A DNA stretch of 64,000 nucleotides from Dehalococcoidia bacterium (GCA_009838465.1 VXRN01000024.1:1-64000), one strand, 5' to 3'; positions 45,453 through 54,157 are shown, numbered from the stretch's first letter. Made by a program: numbers and translations. The notes: generated by a model not told the origin, from the letters alone.

Positions 45453-46298
45453 ATGGCTGACAGACTAATAAACACCGTTCTGGTCACGGGTGCATCGTCC
45501 GGGATTGGGAGGGTGACGTGTCTGCATCTGGCCGAGAAGGGGTACACTGTGGTCGGGGCGAGCCGATCGCTGGAGAGGCTGGAAGGGCTGTTCGAGGATG
45601 CGGAGCAGCGCGGACTGCGTGTGTGGGGCGTGGAGTTGGACGTGAACTCGGGCAAGTCTGTGGAATCGGTGATGCCTGGACTGATCGAGCAGTTCGGAGG
45701 ATTCGACGCGCTGGTGAACAACGCGGGGTTCGGGGTGTGGGGGCCCATCGAGAGCCTTTCGATAGAGGAGCTGAAGCTGCAATTCGAGGCGAATTTCTTC
45801 GGCGCGGTGAGGATGATCCATGCGACGCTCCCGGGAATGCTGGAACGAAGATCGGGCAGGATCGTGAACATAAGCTCGGTGCTGGGCAGGATCGGGACGC
45901 CGTTCAACGGAGCGTATGTGTCCAGCAAGTACGCGCTGGAGGGGCTGAGCGAGTCGCTGAGGACCGAGGTCGCGCCGTTCGGCGTGAAGGTGGCGCTGGT
46001 AGAGCCGGGGCTGTTCGACACGAATTTCCAGAAGAATCAGCTAAGGGCGGCGCGGTCCGACGATCCCTCCTTGGCTTACGCTCCATACGTGGAGAGCTAC
46101 AACAGGCGGCACGACCAGTTCGACTGGTTCGCCGCGGACCCGATAAAGGTGGCGCGGGTGATCGAGAAGGTGATCAGGTCGCGGAATCCCAGTTTGAGGC
46201 ATCCGGTAGGGTTGGACTGCCGGCTGGCGACGGTCGGGGCGCGTATCCTGCCGGAGAGGCTGTTCCATGCGTTGTTGTCGCTGGCGACGATGAGGTGA
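45453..46298 (+). CDS. Short-chain dehydrogenase/reductase
   Basis: A 281-residue SDR. NAD(P)-binding TGASSGIGR, NNAGFGVWG, the catalytic Ser in NISSVLG and YVSSK. GAGGAG at 45440 sets the start at 45453. The substrate is not known. It stands alone before rnpB. Confidence 0.93.
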   Translation: MADRLINTVLVTGASSGIGRVTCLHLAEKGYTVVGASRSLERLEGLFEDAEQRGLRVWGVELDVNSGKSVESVMPGLIEQFGGFDALVNNAGFGVWGPIESLSIEELKLQFEANFFGAVRMIHATLPGMLERRSGRIVNISSVLGRIGTPFNGAYVSSKYALEGLSESLRTEVAPFGVKVALVEPGLFDTNFQKNQLRAARSDDPSLAYAPYVESYNRRHDQFDWFAADPIKVARVIEKVIRSRNPSLRHPVGLDCRLATVGARILPERLFHALLSLATMR

Positions 46299-46459
46299 TG
46301 GTCTGAATCAGGATTTACAGGATGATGGGATGGGCAGGATTAGGTTGTCCACTCGTCGAAGGAGCTGTGGCAATCATACGGGGGCGCCCACAAGGGACGC
46401 CCCTACGGGTCGGGATGGCTGCTGGCAGGGTGGGTCGAGATGGCGGTACACTTAGATGG
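46299..46459. other. Gap with two dispersed repeats
   Basis: GAATCAGGATTTACAGGATG at 46305-46324 and a hairpin GGGGCGCCCACAAGGGACGC at 46381-46400 look like widespread genome repeats. No gene is seen. Confidence 0.5.
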
Positions 46460-46817
46460 CCAAGGCGGCTGGGCGGTCGCTGTTCCGGCTTCGTGCCGGG
46501 ATAGAGGAAAGTCCGAGCTTCGCCGGACAGGATGCCCGCTAACGGCGGGGCGGGGCGACCCGACGGAAAGCGCCACAGAAACAGACCGCTCGCCCATGGC
46601 GAGTAAGGGTGAAAAGGTGAGGTAAGAGCTCACCGCTCCGCTGGCAACAGCCGGAGGTCCAGGCAAGCCCCATCCGAGGCAAGGCCGAATAGAGGGAGCT
46701 ACGGGTGTCCGGACCATCCCTGGGTTGGCCGCTAGAGGCTGTCGGCAACGTCAGTCCCAGATAGATGATCGCCGTCCGCTGTCGCGGATACAGAACTCGG
46801 CTTACAGGCTGCCTTGG
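46460..46817 (+). ncRNA. rnpB: RNase P RNA (type A)
   Basis: A ~358-nt catalytic RNA that matures tRNA 5' ends. Conserved parts are GAGGAAAGTCCGAGCTTC (P4 5' half region), GACCCGACGGAAAG, CAGAAACAGACCGC, and the 3' AGATAGATGA with ACAGAACTCGGCTTACAGGC. P1 pairs CCAAGGCGGC (46460) with GCTGCCTTGG (ending 46817). GGTTTTT follows. Confidence 0.95.
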
Positions 46818-46847
46818 TTTTTCCTTTCACTTGCACCATCCACCCCG

Positions 46848-46906
46848 CCCCTGGATTGCCGAGCGGCGAGCCTCTTCGAGGGTTCCCGCCTTCGCGGAAA
46901 TGACGG
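46848..46906. repeat. Dispersed hairpin repeat, family C copy 2
   Basis: A longer version of family C: CCCCTGGATTGCCGAGCGGC, GAGCCTCTTCGAGGGTTCCC, then GCCTTCGCGGAAATGACGG. The copy at 54006-54056 shares the GGCGAGCC/GGGTTCCCG extension. Lies between rnpB and the portal gene. Confidence 0.7.
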
Positions 46907-47075
46907 TAGTTGTGCAAGGGTCTCTCTCCGTTTTCACGAGGACAGGCTTTGCGGGCATGACGATTACCACGGACAGATCGCACTCTGACAGTTCCTCTTG
47001 ACGCAACAGAGTAGATGCCTTATGCTGTGTATAGAACAAACATACTATATGCAGAAGACGGGAGGAATTTCGGGG

Positions 47076-48293
47076 ATGAGACTGATTGGATATCGGAACG
47101 GTGTCGGCGGTGGGATCGGGGAATGGATGCGGAGATACCTGGGGCGTGGGAAGCGGGAGTCGGAGAGCGGTCCCTCGTCGGTGCTGTCGCGGGACGGGAC
47201 AATAGGGCCGTTCGGGCTGTATGGGGGAGAGGACGAGTCCGACGATAGCTACGCGGACTATTTCGTGAAGTCGGTGCCGGTGTACGCGGCTATCAAGCTG
47301 AGGGCAGACGCGGTGGCGCGTCCCGGTCTGAGGGTGTACCGGGTCTCTACGGTTAACGGACAGTCGCGCAGGGAGTGGGTCGGACACGACCACCCTGCGC
47401 AGGAGCTTCTGGACAGGGTGAATCCGCACTGGACAGGCGGCGACCTCTGGCGGGCAACTGAGACTTACCTGAATCTGTGGGGTGAGGCGTACTGGGCGGT
47501 GGAGCGGGACGAGTCCGGCGCTCCGTTCGAGTTGTGGCCGCTGCGTCCCGACAGGGTGCGGATCGTGCCGGACGAGCGGGAGTACATTCGCGGATACGTC
47601 TATACAGGGCCGTCGGGTGAGCCGGTTGGGTTCGCACCGGACGAGATGGTGCGTCTGCGCTATTTCAATCCGCTGCACGAGTACGCAGGGCTGTCGCCGA
47701 TAAGACCGGTGCGGCTGTCGGTGGACATGGGCCGGGACGCGCTGCTGGGGAACAGGTCGGGGCTGGAGAACGACGTGACGCCCGGGGTGCTGTTCGAGAC
47801 TGAGTCGGGGTTTGCGGATGGGCAGATCGAGGCTTTCTACAAGAACTGGGCGCTGAAGCACGAGGGGCCGAAGAACAAGCTGCGTCCGGGTGTGCTTGCG
47901 CCGGGGATGAAGGCGTCGCAGGTGGGATTCTCTCCGAAGGACATGGAGTACCTGAATACGCTGCGCTGGACTGTGGAGGACGTGGCGCGGGCGTTCAATG
48001 TGCCAAAGCCTCTGCTGCACGACCTGGAGAGGGCGACCTACGCGAATATCGAGACGACGCGGCGGATGTTCTGGGAGACGTGCATCGTGCCGGAGCTGAG
48101 GTTCTTCGAGGAGGCGCTGCGCGAGCGTCTGTTGCCGATGTTCGGGGATACGTCGCTGGTGGCGGAGTTCGATACGTCGAACATCGAGGCTCTGCGCGAG
48201 TCGGAGACTGAGCGGGCGCGGCGGATAAGCATGTACGTGTCGGCGGGGGTGATGACGGTGGAGGAGGCGCGGGCTGAGGTGGGGCTGGGGTGA
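47076..48293 (+). CDS. HK97-type phage portal protein
   Basis: A 405-residue portal, the dodecameric ring through which DNA enters a capsid. Motifs are YFVKSVPVYAAIKLRADAVA, LLDRVNPHWTGGDLWRATE, YWAVERDESGAPFELWPL, HEYAGLSPIRPVRLSV, FSPKDMEYLNTLRWTVEDVA and FNVPKPLLHDL. GGAGG at 47059 sets the start at 47076. No terminase lies upstream; RNase P RNA does. GC content and codon use look like those of the host genes. Confidence 0.9.
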   Translation: MRLIGYRNGVGGGIGEWMRRYLGRGKRESESGPSSVLSRDGTIGPFGLYGGEDESDDSYADYFVKSVPVYAAIKLRADAVARPGLRVYRVSTVNGQSRREWVGHDHPAQELLDRVNPHWTGGDLWRATETYLNLWGEAYWAVERDESGAPFELWPLRPDRVRIVPDEREYIRGYVYTGPSGEPVGFAPDEMVRLRYFNPLHEYAGLSPIRPVRLSVDMGRDALLGNRSGLENDVTPGVLFETESGFADGQIEAFYKNWALKHEGPKNKLRPGVLAPGMKASQVGFSPKDMEYLNTLRWTVEDVARAFNVPKPLLHDLERATYANIETTRRMFWETCIVPELRFFEEALRERLLPMFGDTSLVAEFDTSNIEALRESETERARRISMYVSAGVMTVEEARAEVGLG

Positions 48294-48358
48294 GTTCTGC
48301 TTGTTCCCCCGATTCCCGGCTGTACTATAATGGCGTCAGTGAGTGAAGGAGCGGCGTC

Positions 48359-49489
48359 ATGTCCACACAGACATCGGACAGCAAGGGATTGCACCTGCCG
48401 GATCTGGTGATAAAGGGGTTTCGGGGGATCGAGGACCTTACGGTCTCGCGTCTGGGGCGAGTGAACCTGATTTCGGGGAGGAATGGCGTGGGGAAAACCT
48501 CGCTTCTTGATGCTGTCAGAATCTACGCTGCACGAGGCCAGTACAGAGTCCTTTCAGAAATACTTAGAACTCGGGAGGAATTTAGCAGAGCAATCGACGA
48601 CGACGACGATGAAACTCTTGCACCTGATCTGGAATCTTTGTTTCACGGAAGGGGGATTGCATCAGATAAACACATATCGATAGGCCCCCTAAACGAGCGG
48701 CTACAACTCAGCATTAGGGTCGGTCTCTTGAGTCAAGAAGGATTTGTTCAACAGGACATGTTCACGCAGGAAAGTCTCTTTGAAGAGGACCTGCGAGCCC
48801 TTCTGATCGAATTTCAGCACAGAACTAGCGAAGTCCCGATCAGTCGTCACTTAAGCATTAGAGATTTAAGGCTTCTCACTCGAGAAGAAAACGAACTTTC
48901 GACTGGGACTCTATGTGAATCTATAGGCCCAAGCATACTAGATAATGCAAACATTGCTCGGTTCTGGGATCGAGTGGCACTTACTGACGACGAAGTTAGG
49001 GCAGTTCAAGCATTGAATCTGATGTTCAGCGACATGGTTGAACGCGTTGCTATAGTAGGCGACGACAGACTACGTCGTCCTCTTTTCGGTGGACGCAGGG
49101 TGGTTGTGAGACTCAAGAACGAAGAGAGTCCAGTTCCCCTAAAGAGCCTCGGCGATGGGGCAGTGCGTCTGTTTGGTGTCGCATTGGCGCTGGCAAACAG
49201 TAGGAATGGATTCCTGTTGATTGACGAGGTAGAGAACGGGCTGCACTACTCCCTGCAATTCGACTTCTGGAAGATGGTCATGAAAGCGGCGCACGAGAAC
49301 AATGTACAGGTATTTGCGACGACGCACAGCTGGGATTGTGTAAGAGGGTTTGCATGGGCCGCGTCTGAGACGGAAGAGGTGGAGGGCGCACTCATAAGAC
49401 TTTTCAATAAGGGTGGCAAGGTCAAGGCGGTAGAGTATTCTGAGAGGGATCTCAAAATTGCCGCGGAACAAGGTATCGAGCTTCGTTAG
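48359..49489 (+). CDS. OLD-like AAA ATPase (defence-type)
   Basis: A 376-residue ATPase of the RecF/OLD (AAA_15/AAA_21) type. Walker A GRNGVGKTS is at residue ~40, KSLGDGAVRLFGVALAL resembles the ABC signature, Walker B is LLIDEVENGLHY and ATTHSWD carries the switch His. A TATAAT box at 48326-48331 suggests its own promoter. From about 48520 the gene becomes clearly AT-richer than its neighbours, while its first ~150 bp do not. The TOPRIM gene follows within 3 bp. The pair sits between the portal and protease genes. Confidence 0.87.
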   Translation: MSTQTSDSKGLHLPDLVIKGFRGIEDLTVSRLGRVNLISGRNGVGKTSLLDAVRIYAARGQYRVLSEILRTREEFSRAIDDDDDETLAPDLESLFHGRGIASDKHISIGPLNERLQLSIRVGLLSQEGFVQQDMFTQESLFEEDLRALLIEFQHRTSEVPISRHLSIRDLRLLTREENELSTGTLCESIGPSILDNANIARFWDRVALTDDEVRAVQALNLMFSDMVERVAIVGDDRLRRPLFGGRRVVVRLKNEESPVPLKSLGDGAVRLFGVALALANSRNGFLLIDEVENGLHYSLQFDFWKMVMKAAHENNVQVFATTHSWDCVRGFAWAASETEEVEGALIRLFNKGGKVKAVEYSERDLKIAAEQGIELR

Positions 49490-49492
49490 ACC

Positions 49493-50122
49493 TTGAACCA
49501 TTATCCTTCAGACACATCCAACCGCGTCCTCTTGGTGGAGGGCGATGATGACCTTCATGTAATTTCGCATATTCGCTACCGCAGCGAGCCCGCGCCTGAA
49601 TTTCAAATAATAGACAAGGAAGGTGTGTCTCAATTGCTCGACTCTATTTGGCTGGAGGTCAGACAGCCAGGTCGTCAGGTGGTCGGGATTGTCGTTGATG
49701 CGGATATAAATTTGCGAGCGCGATGGAATGCCGTTCGGGATCGTCTTGTAGATGAGGGTTTCAATCCACCAACGCAACCTGATCCAGAGGGGACCATCAT
49801 CCCTGAGACGGAAGACCTGCCTCGCGTGGGAATTTGGCTGATGCCGGATAACCAGTCAACGGGCGAACTTGAGGACTTCGTAGCTCGGATGATACACGGC
49901 GATGATCCTGTGTGGCCGTTGGCCGAGGTTTACATCGAAGGGATTCCGTTGGCCGACAGGAAGTTCGCGGAGAATAAGACTCAGCGCGCGAAGGTCCATG
50001 CCTGGCTGGCCGCAAGGGAAGACCCCAGGCAGATGGGACAGGCTATTCGGGCGAGGGACTTGGAAGTTGATGGCGAACTCTGTGATAAGTTCGTTTCGTG
50101 GTTAAGAAGGTTATTTGGGTAG
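49493..50122 (+). CDS. TOPRIM-domain protein (DUF3226-like), partner of the ATPase
   Basis: 209 residues. TOPRIM motifs are VLLVEGDDDLHV (Glu) and VGIVVDADIN (DxD). The stretch LPRVGIWLMPDN, STGELEDFVARMI is typical of DUF3226 proteins. It starts with TTG 3 bp after the ATPase stop. ATPase-TOPRIM pairs include PARIS (AriA-AriB), OLD/Gabija-like and related defence systems; this pair resembles them in layout, but the exact type is not assigned. Confidence 0.83.
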   Translation: MNHYPSDTSNRVLLVEGDDDLHVISHIRYRSEPAPEFQIIDKEGVSQLLDSIWLEVRQPGRQVVGIVVDADINLRARWNAVRDRLVDEGFNPPTQPDPEGTIIPETEDLPRVGIWLMPDNQSTGELEDFVARMIHGDDPVWPLAEVYIEGIPLADRKFAENKTQRAKVHAWLAAREDPRQMGQAIRARDLEVDGELCDKFVSWLRRLFG

Positions 50123-50150
50123 AGATCCCAATTCAAGAAAGGACTGATCA

Positions 50151-51251
50151 ATGAAGATAACAAACGTAAAAGTGGAAATGTTCAACTGGAAGTCGGAGCC
50201 GTGGATGACGGGGGTTGGGACGACGTTCGGGGATACGCGGCAGCTTGGGATCGTTACGGTGGAGACGGATGAGGGGGTCAGCGGCAACGCTTTCCTGGGG
50301 TCGTCGCGGATGGGGGCGAATCACTTCGCGCCAGGGCTGATCGAGTTCATCAAGCCTATCGTCATGGGACGGAATCCGCAGGACATCGGCGCTATCTGGT
50401 GGGATATGTGGAAGATGAACAGGTCGGTCTCGACATATGTGATCGGGGCGATTGACATCTGCCTGTGGGACATCAACGGGAAGATCGCGGGGCAGCCGAT
50501 TCACAGGCTTCTGGGGACGTGCAAGGACTCGGCGCCGGTGTACTCCAGCACGGCTTTCCACGAGACGAAGGAGGAGTACGCGGAGGAGGCTATCCGGTTC
50601 AAGGAGATGGGATGGCCGGCGCATAAGATTCACCCGCATGGGAATCCAATGTACGACATCGAGATATGCCAGGCGGTGCGCGAGGCGGTCGGAGACGATA
50701 TGAAGCTGATGCTGGACTCGATGTGGGCGTACCAGTACGAGGACGCGATGCGAGTGGGCAGGGCCATCGAGGAGCTGAATTACTACTGGTACGAGGACCC
50801 GCTGGTGGAAGAGGACATCTACAACTATGTGAAACTGCACCAGAAGCTGGACATCCCGATCATGTCCACGGAGTACGCTCCGGGCCGGTACTACGGAATG
50901 ACGTCGTGGATCACGCAGTACGCGACGGACATCCTGCGCGGCGACGTTGCGGTGACGGGCGGGATAACCCCGATGGTCCGCCTATGCCACCTGGCGGAGG
51001 GATTCAACATGAAGTGCGAAATTCACCACGGAGGCAACTCCCTGAACAACGTAGCGAACCTGCATATCACGATGGCTGTGCCGAACTGCGAGTTCTTCGA
51101 GTTCTTCCCATGCACCGGGGACAATATGTACGGGCTGGTGAATGACATTGACATGACAGGCGGAGTCGTACACGCACCAACGGAACCGGGCCTGGGCTAC
51201 GAGATAGACTGGGAACTTGTGAAGCGGGAGTACACTGGGACGGCGGAATAG
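50151..51251 (+). CDS. Enolase-superfamily enzyme (MR/MLE group)
   Basis: A 366-residue enzyme. Metal ligands Asp189 (LMLDSMW), Glu215 (YEDPL) and Glu241 (STEYAP) are spaced exactly 26 apart as in the superfamily. HKIHPHG carries the likely base, and EIHHGGN the second His. The substrate is unknown. The gene lies between a defence-type pair and phage head genes; its GC content is host-like. Confidence 0.88.
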   Translation: MKITNVKVEMFNWKSEPWMTGVGTTFGDTRQLGIVTVETDEGVSGNAFLGSSRMGANHFAPGLIEFIKPIVMGRNPQDIGAIWWDMWKMNRSVSTYVIGAIDICLWDINGKIAGQPIHRLLGTCKDSAPVYSSTAFHETKEEYAEEAIRFKEMGWPAHKIHPHGNPMYDIEICQAVREAVGDDMKLMLDSMWAYQYEDAMRVGRAIEELNYYWYEDPLVEEDIYNYVKLHQKLDIPIMSTEYAPGRYYGMTSWITQYATDILRGDVAVTGGITPMVRLCHLAEGFNMKCEIHHGGNSLNNVANLHITMAVPNCEFFEFFPCTGDNMYGLVNDIDMTGGVVHAPTEPGLGYEIDWELVKREYTGTAE

Positions 51252-51264
51252 CAGAGAATCATCC

Positions 51265-51295
51265 TTGACAAACGCACAATCGTTCGTGCTAATAT
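51265..51295 (+). promoter_or_regulatory. Promoter of the structured RNA candidate
   Basis: TTGACA at 51265-51270 and TAATAT at 51290-51295 with TGC before it (extended -10). The 19-bp spacing is long, which the extended -10 can offset. Predicted transcription start is near 51302. Confidence 0.6.
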
Positions 51296-51301
51296 AGAAT
51301 A

Positions 51302-51437
51302 TAGTTAGTTGCCCAATATGAAATAGGGCAGAAGCGGCGGGATAGCCGCGACAATCGAATAGAGACGGAGTAACCGTCCCACACAGGTCTGTAAACGGCC
51401 CTCTCTGGCGAGTGATTCGCCTTTGAGGGCCGTTTTG
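51302..51437 (+). ncRNA. Candidate structured small RNA of unknown family
   Basis: Four hairpins in a row: TGCCC/GGGCA (51310-51330), GCGGC/GCCGC (51334-51349), GACGG/CCGTC (51364-51378), and a long two-level hairpin AACGGCCCTC/GAGGGCCGTT (51394-51434) enclosing GGCGA/TCGCC, ending in TTTT. No frame of useful length runs through it. It does not match a riboswitch or RNA that I recognise. Confidence 0.6.
51394..51436 (+). terminator. Intrinsic terminator of the RNA candidate
   Basis: A 10-bp GC-rich outer stem AACGGCCCTC/GAGGGCCGTT with an inner 5-bp stem, then TTTT. It is placed to stop transcription before the prohead protease gene. Confidence 0.7.
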
Positions 51438-51471
51438 CGTTGGTGAGGAAGTAAGGGATGTGCCCCACTCC

Positions 51472-51503
51472 CCCCTGGATTCCCACTTTCGTGGGAATGA
51501 CGA
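51472..51503. repeat. Dispersed hairpin repeat, family C copy 3
   Basis: CCCCTGGATTCCCAC, TTTC, GTGGGAATGACGA. Compensating changes (CCCAC/GTGGG here, CCCGC/GCGGG in copy 1) keep the stem paired. Confidence 0.75.
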
Positions 51504-51582
51504 GGAACACTTAGGTTTTTCTCACGCCGATAAATGTACAAGGGAGGATGACGGGAAGCTATAGGAAAGAGGAGGAGGAATT

Positions 51583-52257
51583 ATGACTGATGACGGAATG
51601 TATAGCGGCGTGGCCTTCAGGTCGGCGGCGGCGATTGGGGACAGCAAGGCGGTTGGCGGGGATGTCTATTCGGTGACGATCTTCGCAAACGAGCTTTCCA
51701 GGGACGGCATGAGCGTTGACCTGGACGGGATGGACTTCTCGAATTATGAGAAGAACCCGGTTGTGCTCTATGCGCACGACCACGTGGGTAGGACGTACTC
51801 TGGCGGTCTTCCGATAGGCCGCACTCTGAGATTGGCCCGCACCAGCGCCGGTCAGATCAGGGCGGAGTTCGAGTTCCTGGCCGGAGACGCATTCGCAGAG
51901 CGGGTGCGGAACGCCTGGGAGCGGGGCTTCCTGCGCGGCGCTTCCATCGGCTGGCGTCCTGTGGAGACGCGGCCCTCCGGTCGCGGAGCCAGGGCGATGC
52001 GATCGGAGCTGCTGGAGTGGTCAATCGTGGCCGTTCCGGCGGACCCGGACGCGCTGCGGGACGTGTATCTGCGGGTGGTGAGGGCGATGCTGAGTCCGCC
52101 GCCGGACGAATCGGAGCGGAGTGAGAAGGTGATCTTCGACCACAGGGAGGAGTTGCCCTCACACCAGCTCTCTCGCATCGAAGAGGATGAGGGGGAGTTA
52201 GACCTGGACGAGACGCGGAGGCTATTGACGGACTTCAGGGAGGGGGTGGCTGTCTGA
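51583..52257 (+). CDS. HK97 family prohead protease
   Basis: A 224-residue maturation protease (S78/U35 type) that trims capsid proteins. The catalytic His is in PVVLYAHDHVG and the Ser in RGASIGWRPVE; WSIVAVPADPDA is the family end motif. The C-terminal ~55 residues form an acidic tail. Strong AGGAGGAGG ribosome site. The major capsid gene follows after a hairpin repeat. Confidence 0.9.
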   Translation: MTDDGMYSGVAFRSAAAIGDSKAVGGDVYSVTIFANELSRDGMSVDLDGMDFSNYEKNPVVLYAHDHVGRTYSGGLPIGRTLRLARTSAGQIRAEFEFLAGDAFAERVRNAWERGFLRGASIGWRPVETRPSGRGARAMRSELLEWSIVAVPADPDALRDVYLRVVRAMLSPPPDESERSEKVIFDHREELPSHQLSRIEEDEGELDLDETRRLLTDFREGVAV

Positions 52258-52324
52258 ACTGTGATTTGTGGGATTAGGGTGATGGACAGGATATGCCTGT
52301 GCAAATTCAGTAGGTAGTGGGAAT

Positions 52325-52362
52325 CACCCTCACCCTAACCCTCTCCCATCAAGGGAGAGGGG
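52325..52362. repeat. Dispersed hairpin repeat, family A copy 2
   Basis: CACCCTCACCCTAACC then CTCTCCCATCAAGGGAGAG. It lies between the prohead protease and major capsid genes, in the 170-bp gap that otherwise shows no feature. Confidence 0.8.
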
Positions 52363-52427
52363 ATTTTCACTCTACATGAAATGAATGAGACGGAAGTAAG
52401 TGGATAACCAAGTAAGGAGAAAGAGAA

Positions 52428-53957
52428 TTGACGAACGCGATTGAGGAGATAAGGGCGATCAACAAGAGCATCGGTGAGATCGGGAGCTTCGTGAAGGAGC
52501 GCACCGACGATCTGAGCGGCGACGTGAGTCTGCTGAAGGAGGAGAACGAGCGGCTGAAGCTGGATGTGGGGCGTCTCCAGGAGCGGATGCGCGAGCGGCG
52601 GCGGGCGGAGGTCACCCGCGTGGACGGGATGGAGCGCGGTATCCGGGTGAGAGATGGCAGGTTCGCGGGATACAGTCCGTTGGACGTGGGGATAATGCGC
52701 GTGGTGGCGCAGAACCACCGCGACGACCCGGACGCGCCCCACGCTCGTGTGTGGGCGGAGCAGCTCAGGGAGGCAACGCGCTCGCTGAAAAGCGGCATCG
52801 GCGCGGACGACGTGGACCGCCACTTCCAGGGCATGGAGAGGCTTCTGAGGAATGCGTATGTGCGTGAGTCGCTTCCGGGGACGCTGGCGCGGGACCCGGA
52901 GATGCAGTACAGGCAGGCGGTCCAGCCTATGCTGACGCACCTGCGCGACCTGGCGGTGCGGGCCGCACTGGACTCGACGACGGCGAAAGCGGGCGACGAG
53001 CTCGTGCCAACGCTGGAGCGGGCGGAGTTTTGGATGGACGTGAACTTGCAGACCCTGGTCGGCGGACTGATTCCGGTATTCCCAATGCCGAGCCAGCCGT
53101 TCGACATACCGACGCAGTTGGGGGACGTGAACTTCTTCCCGGGCGCGGAGAACGCGGCGGCGAAGTCGTCCGCCCCCGAGACGGGGAAGGTGTCGCTGTC
53201 TGCGCACGAACTGGTAGCGCAGGTGCCGTTCAGTTTCTCGCTGGAAGAGGACAACGTGCTGCCGTCGCTGCTGGGCGCTATCCGGACGAGTCTCGTGCGG
53301 AACACCGCAGAGGTGCTGGACGACATCGTTCTGAACGCGGATGCCACGCAGACGAACAACATCAACGCGGACGGAGCGAGCATCAGGAAGGACACGGCGG
53401 GGAAGGCGCACTGGCTCGTGGGCTACGACGGGCTCATACACCTGCCGCTGGTGGAACACACCGATATGGCGAACAACCACAATGCCGAGGTCTCGGACGA
53501 TATGTTCAACGAGATCAGGGCGATGATGGGGCGTTACGGCGTTCGCCCGTCGGAACTGGCCTGGGTCATGGACGTGAACACGTTCATACGGGCGCAGTCG
53601 GTGGACGCTTTCAGGACGATGGACAAGCTGGGACCGAACGCGACGCTGCTGAGCGGAATGCTGGGCGCGGTGGAGGGAATCCCGGTCATCGTGTCAGAGC
53701 ACATGAAGTTGGCCGACGAGGACGGCAAGGTTACGAACGCGGGCAACACGACGGAAACCGGGCGTCTGCTGCTGGTGAATCGGACGCAGTGGGCGCAGGG
53801 CTTCAGGCGGAACCTGCGGGTGGACGTGGACCGCGACACGCAGAAGCGTCAGACGGTGGTGACCGTGAGCTTCAGGCACGCTCTGACGGAGCGGAGCGGG
53901 AATCGCGAAACCGCGACGCACACGGCGCTCCAGTACAACATCAAGGGGGTGGCATAG
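52428..53957 (+). CDS. Major capsid protein, HK97 fold
   Basis: A 509-residue capsid protein. Residues ~1-62 form a coiled coil (EEIRAINKSIGEIGSFVKE; LKEENERLKLDVGRLQERM), the delta-domain scaffold that the protease removes. The HK97 core follows, with MPSQPFDIPTQLGDVNFFPG, GKVSLSAHELVAQVPFSF, and the end region LLLVNRTQWAQGFRRNLRVD. TTG start with AAGGAGA upstream. Confidence 0.9.
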   Translation: MTNAIEEIRAINKSIGEIGSFVKERTDDLSGDVSLLKEENERLKLDVGRLQERMRERRRAEVTRVDGMERGIRVRDGRFAGYSPLDVGIMRVVAQNHRDDPDAPHARVWAEQLREATRSLKSGIGADDVDRHFQGMERLLRNAYVRESLPGTLARDPEMQYRQAVQPMLTHLRDLAVRAALDSTTAKAGDELVPTLERAEFWMDVNLQTLVGGLIPVFPMPSQPFDIPTQLGDVNFFPGAENAAAKSSAPETGKVSLSAHELVAQVPFSFSLEEDNVLPSLLGAIRTSLVRNTAEVLDDIVLNADATQTNNINADGASIRKDTAGKAHWLVGYDGLIHLPLVEHTDMANNHNAEVSDDMFNEIRAMMGRYGVRPSELAWVMDVNTFIRAQSVDAFRTMDKLGPNATLLSGMLGAVEGIPVIVSEHMKLADEDGKVTNAGNTTETGRLLLVNRTQWAQGFRRNLRVDVDRDTQKRQTVVTVSFRHALTERSGNRETATHTALQYNIKGVA

Positions 53958-54005
53958 GTAGTTTTCAGTTATCAGTAGTCAGTCATCAGTTTTGTAGCTG
54001 ACAGT

Positions 54006-54056
54006 GGATTGCCGGGCGGCGAGCCCTTCGGGGTTCCCGCTTTCGCTGGAATGACT
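54006..54056. repeat. Dispersed hairpin repeat, family C copy 4
   Basis: GGATTGCCGGGCGGCGAGCC, CTTCGGGGTTCCCGC, TTTCGCTGGAATGACTG. A relative of the long form at 46848. It lies just after the capsid gene. Confidence 0.7.
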
Positions 54057-54067
54057 GAATTGTAGTT

Positions 54068-54091
54068 CACCCTCACCCTGAGGGAGAGGGG
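54068..54091. repeat. Dispersed hairpin repeat, family A copy 3 (short)
   Basis: CACCCTCACCCTGAGGGAGA then GGGG. A shortened family A unit between the capsid and connector genes. Confidence 0.7.
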
Positions 54092-54157
54092 ATTTCAACA
54101 TACAAATGACGAGTGGGCGGGGCTAGTTCCCGCCCTTAATCATTCGAGGAGGAATGA

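Larger units (their letters stand above)
51252..51582. other. Intergenic region with promoter, structured RNA candidate and hairpin repeat
   Basis: 331 bp without a gene: a promoter (51265-51295), a hairpin-rich segment ending in a terminator (51302-51437), and a family C repeat (51472-51503). A strong ribosome site AGGAGGAGGA follows at 51571 before the protease gene. Confidence 0.7.

Noticed and set aside
46460-47076. rnpB 3' end as an attachment site for the phage-like block
   Set aside because: I found no repeat of the rnpB 3' sequence near 57-59 kb and no integrase in the block, so an att pair cannot be supported.
46827-48020. Long open frame antisense to the portal gene (397 codons)
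   Set aside because: It is Arg/His/Pro-rich with no recognisable motif and mirrors the codon structure of the GC-rich portal gene on the other strand.
48359-50122. Assignment of the ATPase-TOPRIM pair as PARIS
   Set aside because: PARIS has a DUF4435 partner. The TOPRIM protein here looks DUF3226-like, and without a profile search the name would be a guess.
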